64,000 nucleotides of DNA from Pseudarcicella hirudinis (lineage in GTDB: Bacteria > Bacteroidota > Bacteroidia > Cytophagales > Spirosomataceae), in the NCBI RefSeq assembly GCF_900115665.1, contig NZ_FOXH01000018.1:1-64000 (forward strand), given 5' to 3'. The notes below the pieces were generated by a model. That model was not told where the DNA came from. It made no database searches and saw nothing but the letters and a program-made list of their open reading frames with translations. Position numbers and translations under genes: made by a program. Below, piece by piece: positions 10,901-18,394 of this stretch (positions are counted from its first letter, which is position 1; the number at the start of each line of letters is the position of its first letter).

Positions 10901-11057
10901 CAGTTTTACAGGAACAAATTTATTCCTGAATACTCCATTCAGAGGGTATGATCCTGAAGCATTATCTTTTGGATCAGGAACAAACCGTATTGGATTTGTA
11001 GGTCGGAATAACCCTTCTACCCGCAGTTTTCAATTTGGTGTAAGCGTTAATTTTTAA
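7941..11057 (+). CDS. SusC/RagA-family TonB-linked outer-membrane protein (second copy)
   Basis: A 1038-aa paralogue of the transporter at 3309. Signal peptide MRKNVRERFMGILTIWG... cut after SSFA, before QNRQITG. Carboxypeptidase-D-regulatory-like domain at about 30-105, plug from LDEIVVTALG (near 112), with LQGKIAGAVI, PLFVVDGIIIS and GLRASNGAIIITTKRG, then the barrel to FGVSVNF. It differs clearly from the first copy in the barrel, so a recent duplication is unlikely and the substrate may differ. It begins a three-gene operon (SusC, SusD-like, small lipoprotein). No TAnnTTTG promoter was identified in the 110 nt after the preceding terminator. Confidence 0.94.
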   Translation: MRKNVRERFMGILTIWGIIFSFSSFAQNRQITGKISDPSDGSALPGVSVQVKGTARGTTTDASGVYKIQASDNAVLVFSSVGYLKKEVKVSGQSVIDVTMESDVSQLDEIVVTALGQTQEKRALGYSVQEIKSDAIKNSGEQNLVGALQGKIAGAVITGSGGAPGSGVNIILRGITSLSSGSDNQPLFVVDGIIISNTTNAGNPLPSAGSSSPGASEQFGNTNRAADINPEDVEAISVLKGPAATALYGLRASNGAIIITTKRGKSGKLRVNVSSTVGIDNVSKTPDYQNRFIQGRFGEFISETEIAQRSIFRSFGPALMGDTNPNDKIYDNFRDFYRTGFRNNNNVSISKGGDKGNIYFSLGRNYQSGIIPNTDFERTSLKLAGLYNVTKSFSVSGSVNYVNSGGKRPPAGDKSIFSSLSYWPNSYDVNDYIKPDGSQKNITLGVVDNPRYLVEKSPRIDNVNRYIADIALNYAFNSWLSAKYQVTYDTYHETRSRTVDSTFDVGVQVKGFLVKEDLNFREINSNFYLTAKKSFNENWNGSVMVGNSIVDSKKPDSYYTRGERLLGSNPSEIGSYKNTETRFYSPGQYRIVSFFGDAKLNYKDVLYLNVTGRNDIVSTLPVQNNSFFYPSVSLGYVFTESLPKGNILSYGKLRASWAQVGKGADPYITSTYFAPVTNFPYNNNVPGYSRVTTTADPNLRPERTTSIEVGAELRFLKNRLSVDATYFTMDSKDQIVNAPVTNASGYANYYTNIGLIRNQGVELLVSGKPVQTKNFSWDVSVNWSKLSGKVLEMPPALQEIVYFDNTKTFLKVRQGSNLGDLWGFEYVKSPDGQTVIQANGFPLVSTTATKVGNAMPDWQGGLTNTVTYKGLSLSFLLEWRQGGNVVDMAEENSVRNGITKFTERRYEQVVYKGVVAQKNTDGSTSYVPNTKLVYLDDNFYRSANQFYYWSGFTVQDGSWFRLRSVNISYSLPKKLIANSVFKNGVRFSFTGTNLFLNTPFRGYDPEALSFGSGTNRIGFVGRNNPSTRSFQFGVSVNF

Positions 11058-11102
11058 CAGAAAGCGCTGAGAAAAGCAGAATCAACTCAAAAAGAAATGA
11101 TC

Positions 11103-12536
11103 ATGAAGAAAATATATCATAAATGCACCTTGTTGCTGGTTGCTTTGGCAACGTTGCTTACAAGTTGTAAGGATTTTTTGGACGTAAATGTCGATCCTAC
11201 CCTGAAAGGAGATGCAGCCATTCAGGAATTACTGCCAACAGCTCTTTTTTATACCAGTGAGTCAAGTTATTATCAGGCTTATATAGCTTGTCAATATGTA
11301 CAGCAAATAGGAAGTGCCAGAGCTTTAGGGGATCTGGATTCACAGGTTCAGGCTGATAACTCGACAGGGTGGTCTCAGTTTTACCTGAATATTTTCCCGC
11401 ATCTTAACCTCATGATTAGCAAAGGCCAGTCGGGAAATGCACCTGCATATGTGGGTATTTCGAAGACACTGATGGCTTATAACCTGGGTCTGCTCACGAC
11501 TTCCTGGGAAAATATACCTTATTCTCAGGCAGATCAGAAAAACTTTGCACCGGCTTATGACACGCAGCAAAGTGTTTATACAGCTATTCAAAAATTACTG
11601 GATGAAGGAATTATCGAACTGCAAAAAAATACAGGAACCAAACCTGGGGCCGATGATTTAATATATGCAGGTGATTTGGCGAAATGGACAAAGTTTGCCT
11701 ATACACTGAAAGCGAGGTTTGCTTTGCATTTATCGGTTAAAAATTCTCAGCAGGCAGCACAGGCAGCTTTGGATGCGGTACAAAAGGGATTTGCAAGTAA
11801 TGCCGATGACTTCGAGTTAATGTATAATACCAAAAATCTGAGCCCCTGGTATAGCCGTGTTGCTTTGGCAAATACCACCGGAAATATTACGATTACTCAT
11901 TCTGCTACATTTATTGATTTAATGAATGGAAAAGGAGGAACGGTGGTTGATCCACGCTTGCCCAAACTGGCTACTTTAAGGAAAAGTCAGACAGAATACC
12001 TTGGTGTAAATCCCGGAACAGGGGCGGGGGCTTCCGTTGATTTTACTACAGGTTCATGGAGCTCAAACATTAATTCTCCGATTGAAATGGTGACTTATTC
12101 AGAAGCTAAAGCCATAGAAGCAGAAGCGAGATTTATTCTGAATGGCGGAACAGTTACCAGCAAGGGCACTACAGCACCAGGTTATGATGCTTATTTGGAA
12201 ATTATTAAAGCAAATATGAAAAATGTAGGTGTGTCGGATGCTGATATGATAGCTTATACTTCCAATGCCAGGATTAATGTGGGGGCAGCGAATCTTACTT
12301 TATCTCAGATTCTCGCTGAAAAAAATAAAGCCATGTTTCTTATCGGAGATATCTGGACAGATTTTCGTCGCTATGATTACCTGAATATGCCCGTACCTGC
12401 CAATCTGAATGTTGATTTACAGGGTAAATTTATTCAGCGATTCAATTATCCTACTTCCGAGACTACCAGAAACTCTGATGTAGCGAAACAAAATATCAAG
12501 CCGCTTAATGAGAAAATGTGGATGTTCACCAAATAA
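11103..12536 (+). CDS. SusD-like (SusD/RagB superfamily) lipoprotein
   Basis: A 477-aa surface lipoprotein partnered with the SusC at 7941. Lipobox LLTSC; Cys at residue 22 or so. It is of the second SusD type (SusD-like_2 pattern: ISKTLMAYNLGLLTTSWENI followed by PYSQAD, later EAKAIEAEARFIL and EKNKAMFLIGDIWTDFRRYD). An in-frame ATG six bases upstream (11097) is possible; the later ATG is preferred because MKKIYHKC gives the usual basic n-region directly after the initiator. It follows the SusC stop by 45 nt. Confidence 0.92.
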   Translation: MKKIYHKCTLLLVALATLLTSCKDFLDVNVDPTLKGDAAIQELLPTALFYTSESSYYQAYIACQYVQQIGSARALGDLDSQVQADNSTGWSQFYLNIFPHLNLMISKGQSGNAPAYVGISKTLMAYNLGLLTTSWENIPYSQADQKNFAPAYDTQQSVYTAIQKLLDEGIIELQKNTGTKPGADDLIYAGDLAKWTKFAYTLKARFALHLSVKNSQQAAQAALDAVQKGFASNADDFELMYNTKNLSPWYSRVALANTTGNITITHSATFIDLMNGKGGTVVDPRLPKLATLRKSQTEYLGVNPGTGAGASVDFTTGSWSSNINSPIEMVTYSEAKAIEAEARFILNGGTVTSKGTTAPGYDAYLEIIKANMKNVGVSDADMIAYTSNARINVGAANLTLSQILAEKNKAMFLIGDIWTDFRRYDYLNMPVPANLNVDLQGKFIQRFNYPTSETTRNSDVAKQNIKPLNEKMWMFTK

Positions 12537-12547
12537 TCAGGAAAGAC

Positions 12548-13030
12548 ATGAGAAAAGTAAAAAATATTTACAAACTGGCATTATTGTCTGTTATCGCGAT
12601 TTTTGCCACAAGTTGTTACAAGGAAAACAATATTATCGACGGAATTCTGGATAGTAAAGGTAAAGTTGCTCAGATTGCTGTTTTCTGGCCAGGAACTACG
12701 AGACTAACAGCAACAGGTTCTCTGATTACCAGTGTAACAGTTGATACGCTTTCGTCAGTTAACTGTACCATTGAATACACGACGGAAGTTGATGTGAAAG
12801 AATTCAGACTTTATTCAGCACCGACAGCCGCCGGGACTAAAACCCTTATTTCCACAGTTCCGTTGAAGGATTCAAAAGTTAAATTTGATAATGATCTGAG
12901 AAATTATGTGGTAACGATTCCTGTGCAGGCACCGAGAACCAAAAAAACAAGCATGATTGTTTTTTCAGAAATAGTAACTGCTAATGAATTGCTTTCGGCA
13001 CAGAAATCTGTAACAATTATTACCAAATAG
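12548..13030 (+). CDS. Small accessory lipoprotein of the second SusCD operon
   Basis: A 160-aa lipoprotein with signal sequence MRKVKNIYKLALLSVIAIFA and lipobox ATSC (Cys near residue 23). The body looks like one all-beta domain with repeated T/V-rich strands. Function unknown; small lipoproteins in this position often sit on the surface as part of the SusCD complex. An upstream in-frame ATG at 12518 would overlap the SusD stop, but the start at 12548 has AGGAAAG six or so bases before it and places the signal peptide at the N-terminus, so it is preferred. A terminator follows. Confidence 0.8.
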   Translation: MRKVKNIYKLALLSVIAIFATSCYKENNIIDGILDSKGKVAQIAVFWPGTTRLTATGSLITSVTVDTLSSVNCTIEYTTEVDVKEFRLYSAPTAAGTKTLISTVPLKDSKVKFDNDLRNYVVTIPVQAPRTKKTSMIVFSEIVTANELLSAQKSVTIITK

Positions 13031-13107
13031 CAGATTACGGTATTTGAAATAAGGGATTTAATCCGGTTTTTCCCGGAAAACCTGATTTTCAAAGATGGTT
13101 TAAGCTG

Positions 13108-13138
13108 ATAATACCACGCCTTTTCGGTGTGGTATTAT
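13108..13138 (+). terminator. Rho-independent terminator after the second SusCD operon
   Basis: ATAATACCACGCC (13108-13120) pairs with GGTGTGGTATTAT (13126-13138) with one G-T wobble, loop TTTTC, followed by TATTTTAT. It lies 78 nt after the last lipoprotein gene. Confidence 0.8.
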
Positions 13139-13299
13139 TATTTTATGAAAGATATTTTATCTTAGCTAAAATCAAACCTTTGTGTTGTGAAGATTCTTGC
13201 CTAATTTTACACCCGATTTGGTATGAAGGGTACATTCTTTTTTAATATTGTTGATGTTAACCCCCAATTTGTAATTTCAAACAGAATCTATCCTAACAA

Positions 13300-14283
13300 A
13301 TGAGAGAAATACAATTCAGAGAGGCTCTTCGTGAAGCCATGAACGAGGAAATGCGTCGTGACGCTTCAGTTTTTTTGATGGGTGAAGAAGTAGCCGAATA
13401 CAATGGTGCTTACAAAGTATCACAGGGTATGTTGGATGAGTTCGGGCCGGATCGTGTAATTGACACGCCAATTGCCGAATTAGGATTCGCAGGTATCGGT
13501 GTAGGTGCCGCTGCAAATGGATTGCGTCCAATCGTTGAATTTATGACTTTCAACTTTTCATTGGTGGCAATCGATCAGCTTATTAACTCAGCTTCAAAGT
13601 TGATGTCAATGTCTGGCGGACAATATTCCTGTCCGATTGTTTTCCGCGGACCAACCGGAAATGCGGGACAATTATCGTCTCAGCACTCTTCAAATTTTGA
13701 AAATTGGTTTGCCAATACTCCTGGTTTAAAAGTACTTGTTCCTGCCACACCTTACGATGCGAAAGGAATGTTAAAAGCTGCCATCAGAGACAATGATCCG
13801 GTTATTTTCATGGAATCAGAATTGATGTACGGCGATAAAGGTGCTGTTCCTGAAGGAGAATACATTATTCCGATCGGGAAAGCAAATGTTGTAAAAGAAG
13901 GAACTGATGTAACAATCGTTACTTTTGGTAAAATGTTGTCAAGAGTTGTTTTACCGGCTGTAGAAGAATTGAATAAATTGGGAATCAATGCTGAAGTAAT
14001 CGATTTACGTTCCGTTCGTCCTATCGATTATGAAACTGTATTGAACTCTGTAAAGAAAACAAACCGTTGTGTGGTAGTTGAAGAAGCTAACCCTTTGTCA
14101 GCACTTTCTTCTGAAATCGCTTACAATGTTCAACGTTTTGCATTCGATTACATGGATGCTCCTGTAATCCGTGTGAACTCAAAAGATTTACCATTGCCTT
14201 ACGCACCGACGCTGATCGCCGAAATTCTTCCGAGTGTAGAACGTACAGTAGCGGCAGTAAAAGCAGTTTTATACAGAAACTAA
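13300..14283 (+). CDS. pdhB: Pyruvate dehydrogenase E1 component, beta subunit
   Basis: A 327-aa beta subunit of the thiamine-diphosphate-dependent E1 enzyme that decarboxylates pyruvate (or a related 2-oxo acid) and passes the acyl group to lipoyl E2. Family marks: MGEEVAEYNGAYKVSQGM with the ThDP-contacting Glu of GEEV, DTPIAELGFAGIGVGAA, FRGPTGNAGQLSSQHS, and the C-terminal transketolase domain (EVIDLRSVRPIDYETV). The alpha subunit and E2/E3 are not adjacent, so the complex is encoded in pieces. Its own promoter should lie in 13140-13299. The gene ends in a strong terminator. Branched-chain 2-oxo-acid specificity cannot be fully excluded, but the sequence is closest to PdhB as I know it. 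Confidence 0.92.
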   Translation: MREIQFREALREAMNEEMRRDASVFLMGEEVAEYNGAYKVSQGMLDEFGPDRVIDTPIAELGFAGIGVGAAANGLRPIVEFMTFNFSLVAIDQLINSASKLMSMSGGQYSCPIVFRGPTGNAGQLSSQHSSNFENWFANTPGLKVLVPATPYDAKGMLKAAIRDNDPVIFMESELMYGDKGAVPEGEYIIPIGKANVVKEGTDVTIVTFGKMLSRVVLPAVEELNKLGINAEVIDLRSVRPIDYETVLNSVKKTNRCVVVEEANPLSALSSEIAYNVQRFAFDYMDAPVIRVNSKDLPLPYAPTLIAEILPSVERTVAAVKAVLYRN

Positions 14284-14310
14284 GCGTTTTCTAAAGACAG
14301 GAAACTCAAA

Positions 14311-14339
14311 AAACCCTGAACGAAATCCGTTCAGGGTTT
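14311..14339 (+). terminator. Rho-independent terminator of pdhB
   Basis: AAACCCTGAACG pairs exactly with CGTTCAGGGTTT around AAATC, then a run of seven T. It is 27 nt past the pdhB stop. Confidence 0.9.
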
Positions 14340-14363
14340 TTTTGTGTTTTTATACCAATAAAA

Positions 14364-14395
14364 AAGTGGTTGAAAATGTTACTTTTCAACCACTT
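14364..14395 (-). terminator. Terminator of htrA (minus strand)
   Basis: AAGTGGTTGAAAA and TTTTCAACCACTT form a perfect 13-bp stem with a 6-nt loop. Read on the minus strand the stem is followed by TTTTTTATTGG. It is the partner of the pdhB terminator for the convergent htrA gene. Confidence 0.82.
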
Positions 14396-14484
14396 CTTCA
14401 AAATAGAAACTGGCAATTTTAATAAAACAGATTACAATACTGAACGGATTCTATTGAAAATTATTGTTATTGAAACCGTACTGA

Positions 14485-15975
14485 TTACAGTACCATTATA
14501 TAACGGGTTCCGTCAAGGTCAATTCCCTCAATTTTGATTCTGCCGCGTCTGCCGTCTAATAATTCAGCCACTTCTTTAGAATCTTTGATAGGCTTGTCAT
14601 CAATTTTAGTGATTACAAAGCCTTTGGTTATACCCTGAGCATCCAAACGTCCGTCCGGTGTGATTTCAATGATTTTTACGCCGCCTGCTACTTTATATTT
14701 CTCTTTTTCTGAGGCTGAAAGATTTCCTAATTTCGCACCTAACAGATCAATTTTTACTGACTCAGCGGCAGAATCACCTTTAAGAATGCTTGTATTTCCT
14801 TCTTTATTTTTAAGTACCACATTGAAGTCTTTTAATTGACCTTCACGATTTACGGTTACTACAACATTTTCACCCGGACGCTTACGGCCAACCAATTCCA
14901 TCAATTTTGAAGCGGATCTGGTTTCAATACCATCAATTTTAACAATTACATCATTAATTTTCAATCCTGCATTTTTAGCGGTACTATTGTCAGTGAAGCC
15001 ACCTACATAAACACCGTCATTGGTTTTCAAATCTTTTTCTTCTGCAATTTTAGCAGTAACATCACTGATACTTACGCCTAAATATCCACGCTGAACGTTA
15101 CCATATTTGATGAGATCGGCAGATACTTTTTTAACAATACTTACCGGAACAGCAAAAGAGTATCCTGCAAACTGACCTGTGCGGCTGTAAATAGCAGTGT
15201 TGATTCCTACTAATTCACCTTTCAGGTTTACAAGAGCTCCGCCTGAGTTGCCAGGGTTTACGGCTGCATCCGTTTGAATGAAGGATTCCAGAGGGCTTAC
15301 TTCATTGCCGTCACCTCTGTCGATAATATTCTGACGACCTTTTGCAGAAACAATACCAGCTGTAACAGTTGATTCCAGGTTGAACGGATTTCCTACCGCC
15401 AATACCCATTCTCCAACTCTCAAACCATCAGAATCACCGAAAGTAAGGAAAGGAAGATTGGCTGCTTTTACCTGAATCACCGCAATATCTGTGGATGGAT
15501 CAGTACTGATAACTTTCGCTTTTAATTCGCGCTTGTCATTTAAAATTACAGAAACTTCATCTGCTCCCTGAACAACGTGGTTATTTGTTACAATATAACC
15601 ATCAGAACTAATTATTACACCGGAACCTGATGCTTCCTGAGCTTCAGGCTGCTGACGACGGCGGCTGCCTCCGAAAGGGTCTCCGAAACCAAAGAAATCT
15701 TCGAACGGATCTCCCATCTGGCGACTTACCTGTCGGGTCATTTTAGTTTTAATATGAACAACTGCGGGAGTTGCTTTTTCAGCTGCAAAAGTAAATTCTC
15801 CGGGATTACCGGGTACGTTAGGCGTATTGGAAACCAATCGGGAAAATGCCGACGGGGCTTCACTGAAAACTACATCTTTCTTATCGAAATTTAACAGTTT
15901 GTAGGCACCAAGCGTAGAAGCACTACTTAATACTCCCACTAAGGCTAAGGTTTTTAAATTGCTTTTCATTTCCAT
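14485..15975 (-). CDS. htrA: Do/DegP-type periplasmic serine protease (HtrA)
   Basis: A 496-aa envelope protease-chaperone that degrades or refolds damaged exported proteins. N-terminal signal anchor (TLALVGVLSSASTLGAYKLL). Catalytic triad by motif: His133 in VTNNHVVQGA, Asp163 in STDIAVIQVK, Ser244 in NPGNSGGALV. An acidic and aromatic LA loop (MGDPFEDFFGFGDPFGG) precedes the protease core, as in DegP-type enzymes. Two PDZ domains follow, roughly residues 285-375 and 405-495. A GTG three bases upstream (15978) and an ATG at 15969 are alternative starts. It sits next to hsp20 in the same direction, a stress-protein pairing, but a terminator between them suggests separate transcripts. Confidence 0.95.
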   Translation of the reverse strand: MEMKSNLKTLALVGVLSSASTLGAYKLLNFDKKDVVFSEAPSAFSRLVSNTPNVPGNPGEFTFAAEKATPAVVHIKTKMTRQVSRQMGDPFEDFFGFGDPFGGSRRRQQPEAQEASGSGVIISSDGYIVTNNHVVQGADEVSVILNDKRELKAKVISTDPSTDIAVIQVKAANLPFLTFGDSDGLRVGEWVLAVGNPFNLESTVTAGIVSAKGRQNIIDRGDGNEVSPLESFIQTDAAVNPGNSGGALVNLKGELVGINTAIYSRTGQFAGYSFAVPVSIVKKVSADLIKYGNVQRGYLGVSISDVTAKIAEEKDLKTNDGVYVGGFTDNSTAKNAGLKINDVIVKIDGIETRSASKLMELVGRKRPGENVVVTVNREGQLKDFNVVLKNKEGNTSILKGDSAAESVKIDLLGAKLGNLSASEKEKYKVAGGVKIIEITPDGRLDAQGITKGFVITKIDDKPIKDSKEVAELLDGRRGRIKIEGIDLDGTRYIMVL

Positions 15976-16158
15976 CACTTATACAAATTAAGAATGTCTA
16001 ATTTTTACGAATAAATTGTACGCATCGTGAAGTCTTTACCCGTAAATAACTATCAGGGAATTTTACTTTTATGACTTCGCTAAATTAACGCAAAAACATA
16101 CTCTCAGGTGCTATAACTATTGTTTTTTTAACAAATTTTAAGAAAATCCTAAGCTAAA

Positions 16159-16197
16159 AAAGCCCAAAACTGACCTGATTGTCAGATTTTGAGCTTT
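16159..16197 (-). terminator. Terminator of hsp20 (minus strand)
   Basis: AAAGCCCAAAACTGAC (16159-16174) and GTCAGATTTTGAGCTTT (16181-16197) form a long imperfect stem. On the minus strand it is followed by TTTTTTAG, 20 nt beyond the hsp20 stop. Confidence 0.78.
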
Positions 16198-16216
16198 CAT
16201 TAGAACTATAACGAAA

Positions 16217-16651
16217 TTATGCAATGGTAATTTCTTTTAAAGCAGGTTTTTCTTCTTCTTTTTTAGGAAGGCTGAGGTACAATATTCCATCAGTATAAGA
16301 AGCTTCAATTTTTTCCCCGTTTACATTCTTAGGCAAAGTAAAAGTGCGTTGGAATGAAGAAAAACTGAATTCCTTGCGTGTGTACTTTTCAGAAGTTTCT
16401 TCAGACTTTTCCTCCTGACTTGCCGAGATTGTCAGACGGTTTTCCTGAAGGTTGATTTTAAAGTTCTCTTTTTTCAAACCAGGAGCCGCCACTTCAATTT
16501 TAAAGCCTGCTTCGTCTTCTTTTACATTTACAGCAGGAAGACTGTCATAATTATTTTTTAAAGTGCGGTTATCTGATTCGTTGAAAAACTTGTTGAATTC
16601 GTGATTGAAGAATTTGTTCACTAATGGCTGATTGAATCTTACGAGTGTCAT
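16217..16651 (-). CDS. Small heat-shock protein, Hsp20/alpha-crystallin family
   Basis: A 144-aa ATP-independent holdase that binds unfolding proteins in the cytosol. The alpha-crystallin domain spans about residues 38-144: PAVNVKEDEAGFKIEVAAPG at its start, LKKENFKINL, RKEFSFSSFQRTFTLP, and the closing SYTDGILYLSLPKKEE with the G-I-L motif. The start is set at the ATG at 16651, giving MTLVRFNQPL, the usual Bacteroidota beginning; a longer in-frame extension to 16729 (MKNRKYPVNE...) adds residues unlike the family and is not favoured. No CIRCE-type element was seen upstream. Confidence 0.92.
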   Translation of the reverse strand: MTLVRFNQPLVNKFFNHEFNKFFNESDNRTLKNNYDSLPAVNVKEDEAGFKIEVAAPGLKKENFKINLQENRLTISASQEEKSEETSEKYTRKEFSFSSFQRTFTLPKNVNGEKIEASYTDGILYLSLPKKEEEKPALKEITIA

Positions 16652-17014
16652 AGCGTTATTTTTTTTAATGTTTAAGACTAGTTTATAGTTTCCTGAATCT
16701 TCATTGACAGGATACTTCCTATTCTTCAACTTCTATGCCATTGGGTTTTTAGTGATTTTTAATGCCATTTTGTCTTGAAATGATTGGTTGTTGCAAGGTA
16801 AATCATGCCATATTTTCCGGTTTGTGTTTTTTAGGGTCACTTTATTACTTAGTTATGAGGAAATAAGATCCTGAATCAGGTCAGGAAGAAAGATAAAATT
16901 TTGAAGAATTACCGGAGGGAGGGAGGAACGAAAGAAGTGGGAATGATTCTGATCGCACGAATTTCATTGTTCGTCTGGTAGCTTACAACGGAACGCTGTC
17001 AGGAGATATGCTTT
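16652..17014. other. Gene-free stretch upstream of hsp20
   Basis: About 360 bp with no supported gene. The part next to hsp20 should hold its promoter. On the minus strand TTACCTTGCAAC near 16790-16800 is a poor match to the -7 box. This spacer marks the left edge of a more AT-rich accessory segment. Confidence 0.45.
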
Positions 17015-17167
17015 TTATTCGGGTTTAATTTTTACTATTTTGTTGTCACGTAGTACAACGAGTTCGCTATTTTTGGTTTTCTTAAATTCCAGGAGTTTCT
17101 CATAAGCTTTTTCAAGCCCCTTCAGAATTTTATATTTCTCTTCTATTTGAATTTCAATTGTTGTCAT
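17015..17167 (-). CDS. Small 50-aa conserved-looking hypothetical protein
   Basis: Short frame starting MTTIEIQIEEKYKILKGLEK and ending LVVLRDNKIVKIKPE. It has a coherent layout: an opening beta strand, a charged helix (YKILKGLEKAYEKLLEFKK) and a C-terminal beta hairpin around NSELVVLRDNKIVKI. I recall similar 50-60 aa proteins in many Bacteroidota, often beside accessory genes, but cannot verify this here. It could be an antitoxin-like or DNA-binding partner; no function is claimed. It lies 82 nt downstream of the 313-aa membrane protein on the same strand, so the two may be co-transcribed. Confidence 0.55.
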   Translation of the reverse strand: MTTIEIQIEEKYKILKGLEKAYEKLLEFKKTKNSELVVLRDNKIVKIKPE

Positions 17168-17249
17168 AGTAAGTTTTTAAAAGATTGAATTTTTCCTTGT
17201 TTATTATATTCAGTAAACCATCAATTTGTTTGTCGGCAATAGGATGTAG

Positions 17250-18191
17250 TTATTCTTTAAAGTCAATTTTTATTTGATTTTTTGACTCTTTCAAATGCTT
17301 AGCTTTTTTCGTGATGATTATTTGCGTTCCGTCGAATACTTCAATAACGTCGGAGACACTTGCTTCCTTAATGATTTCCTCGCCCTTATTGTCAAGTGTC
17401 ACTACAATTTCAAGACTACATGTTATACTTGTTCCATTTGAAAAACTATATTGTTTATTTAAAACGGCATTTTTGAATTCTGAATCAAGTAAATTAAAAC
17501 TTATTGGTTTGTCATTATAAAGTCCTTTCCATTTTATATTTCCTTGTTTTAATACAGGTGAAACTATTTCAATATTGGCATTTTCAATTGTCTTAGGTTT
17601 TAAGTCTTCGCTTTCTAAAACATGTTTGCTAAAATGCTCTCTTAAGATACTTTTTTCAACTGAAAGAGGTTTATAATTAGTATCTAATTCCGTTGTTGAG
17701 AATTGGTATAATTTAGATTCTTTTAGGATTTGCTGGTAAAATCTTGATTTGAAGACTTTAATTTTGTGTGTCTCACTAATTTGAATAACAATATTTTCTA
17801 AGATAACAGTTTCTTGTTCTTTGGTTAAAGAATCTTGTTGTAAATCATTTTTTAATTTCAGAATATTTAGGCGTTTCTCTTCTTTATTAAGCTCCTCCAA
17901 TTCTTTATCTTTAATAAAGTAGTCAGAAGTAATATTAATCAATACATTTGAGATAATTGTACCAAAGAAAATCATAAGCGCTTGCTTGTTTTTTTTCTTT
18001 TTAAAATACTTTATAATATCTTTAATACCTCCTTCCTTTAAAGCCTCAAATTCTAAAGTAATGTCTAAGTCAAGAAGGTTTGAAACTTCAAAAAACAGTT
18101 TTATTAATTCGGCTTCAGATTTATTTTTAACAATAGCATTCATAGAATGACTATTGTCGTCTAAATAATAATGTAGTTCTAAAAGATTCAT
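17250..18191 (-). CDS. Hypothetical one-pass membrane protein, possible defence-type effector
   Basis: A 313-aa protein I do not recognise with confidence. Layout: residues 1-65, a small alpha/beta domain beginning MNLLELHYYLDDNSHSMNAI; a single hydrophobic segment around 70-92 (ALMIFFGTIISNVLINITS); a charged, probably coiled helix (KDKELEELNKEEKRLNILKL, about 95-120); then a 190-residue soluble domain with INPUT-like strands such as ENANIEIVSPVLKQGNIKWK near 205-225 and a lysine-rich end. There is no signal peptide, so the soluble parts are probably cytoplasmic or membrane-associated. I recall the opening motif from hypothetical proteins on genomic islands, an unverified memory. AT-rich codon use and the accessory setting fit horizontal transfer. 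Confidence 0.7.
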   Translation of the reverse strand: MNLLELHYYLDDNSHSMNAIVKNKSEAELIKLFFEVSNLLDLDITLEFEALKEGGIKDIIKYFKKKKNKQALMIFFGTIISNVLINITSDYFIKDKELEELNKEEKRLNILKLKNDLQQDSLTKEQETVILENIVIQISETHKIKVFKSRFYQQILKESKLYQFSTTELDTNYKPLSVEKSILREHFSKHVLESEDLKPKTIENANIEIVSPVLKQGNIKWKGLYNDKPISFNLLDSEFKNAVLNKQYSFSNGTSITCSLEIVVTLDNKGEEIIKEASVSDVIEVFDGTQIIITKKAKHLKESKNQIKIDFKE

Positions 18192-18318
18192 TAAAGGGTT
18201 GTTTAGTAAAGAAGTCTTATATAATTGCAGACAGCGTACAAGTATTTATGAAGAAGGGGGGTATTGGAAATAATCCATCCGTAACAGGTGTGTGTGGGCC
18301 AATTTTGAGTTTCTTCCA

Positions 18319-18354
18319 ACTGCTTCATAGTCTTCGATACTATGTTGGGGCAGT
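18319..18354. repeat. Imperfect hairpin between two accessory genes
   Basis: CATAGT (18326-18331) pairs with ACTATG (18339-18344) around CTTCGAT, and outside an internal loop ACTGC pairs with GCAGT. The sequence around it (18240-18370) is visibly less AT-rich than both neighbouring genes and has a frame without family resemblance, suggesting a remnant or cassette boundary rather than a gene. Confidence 0.4.
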
Positions 18355-18394
18355 CGCTTTTACCAGTCTGATGATGTATCCACAAGCAATAAAA

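Noticed and set aside
18203-18385. 60-codon minus-strand frame between the membrane protein and the LRR gene
   Set aside because: No recognisable pattern, ends in a low-complexity tail and lies over an imperfect hairpin; more likely a remnant or spacer.
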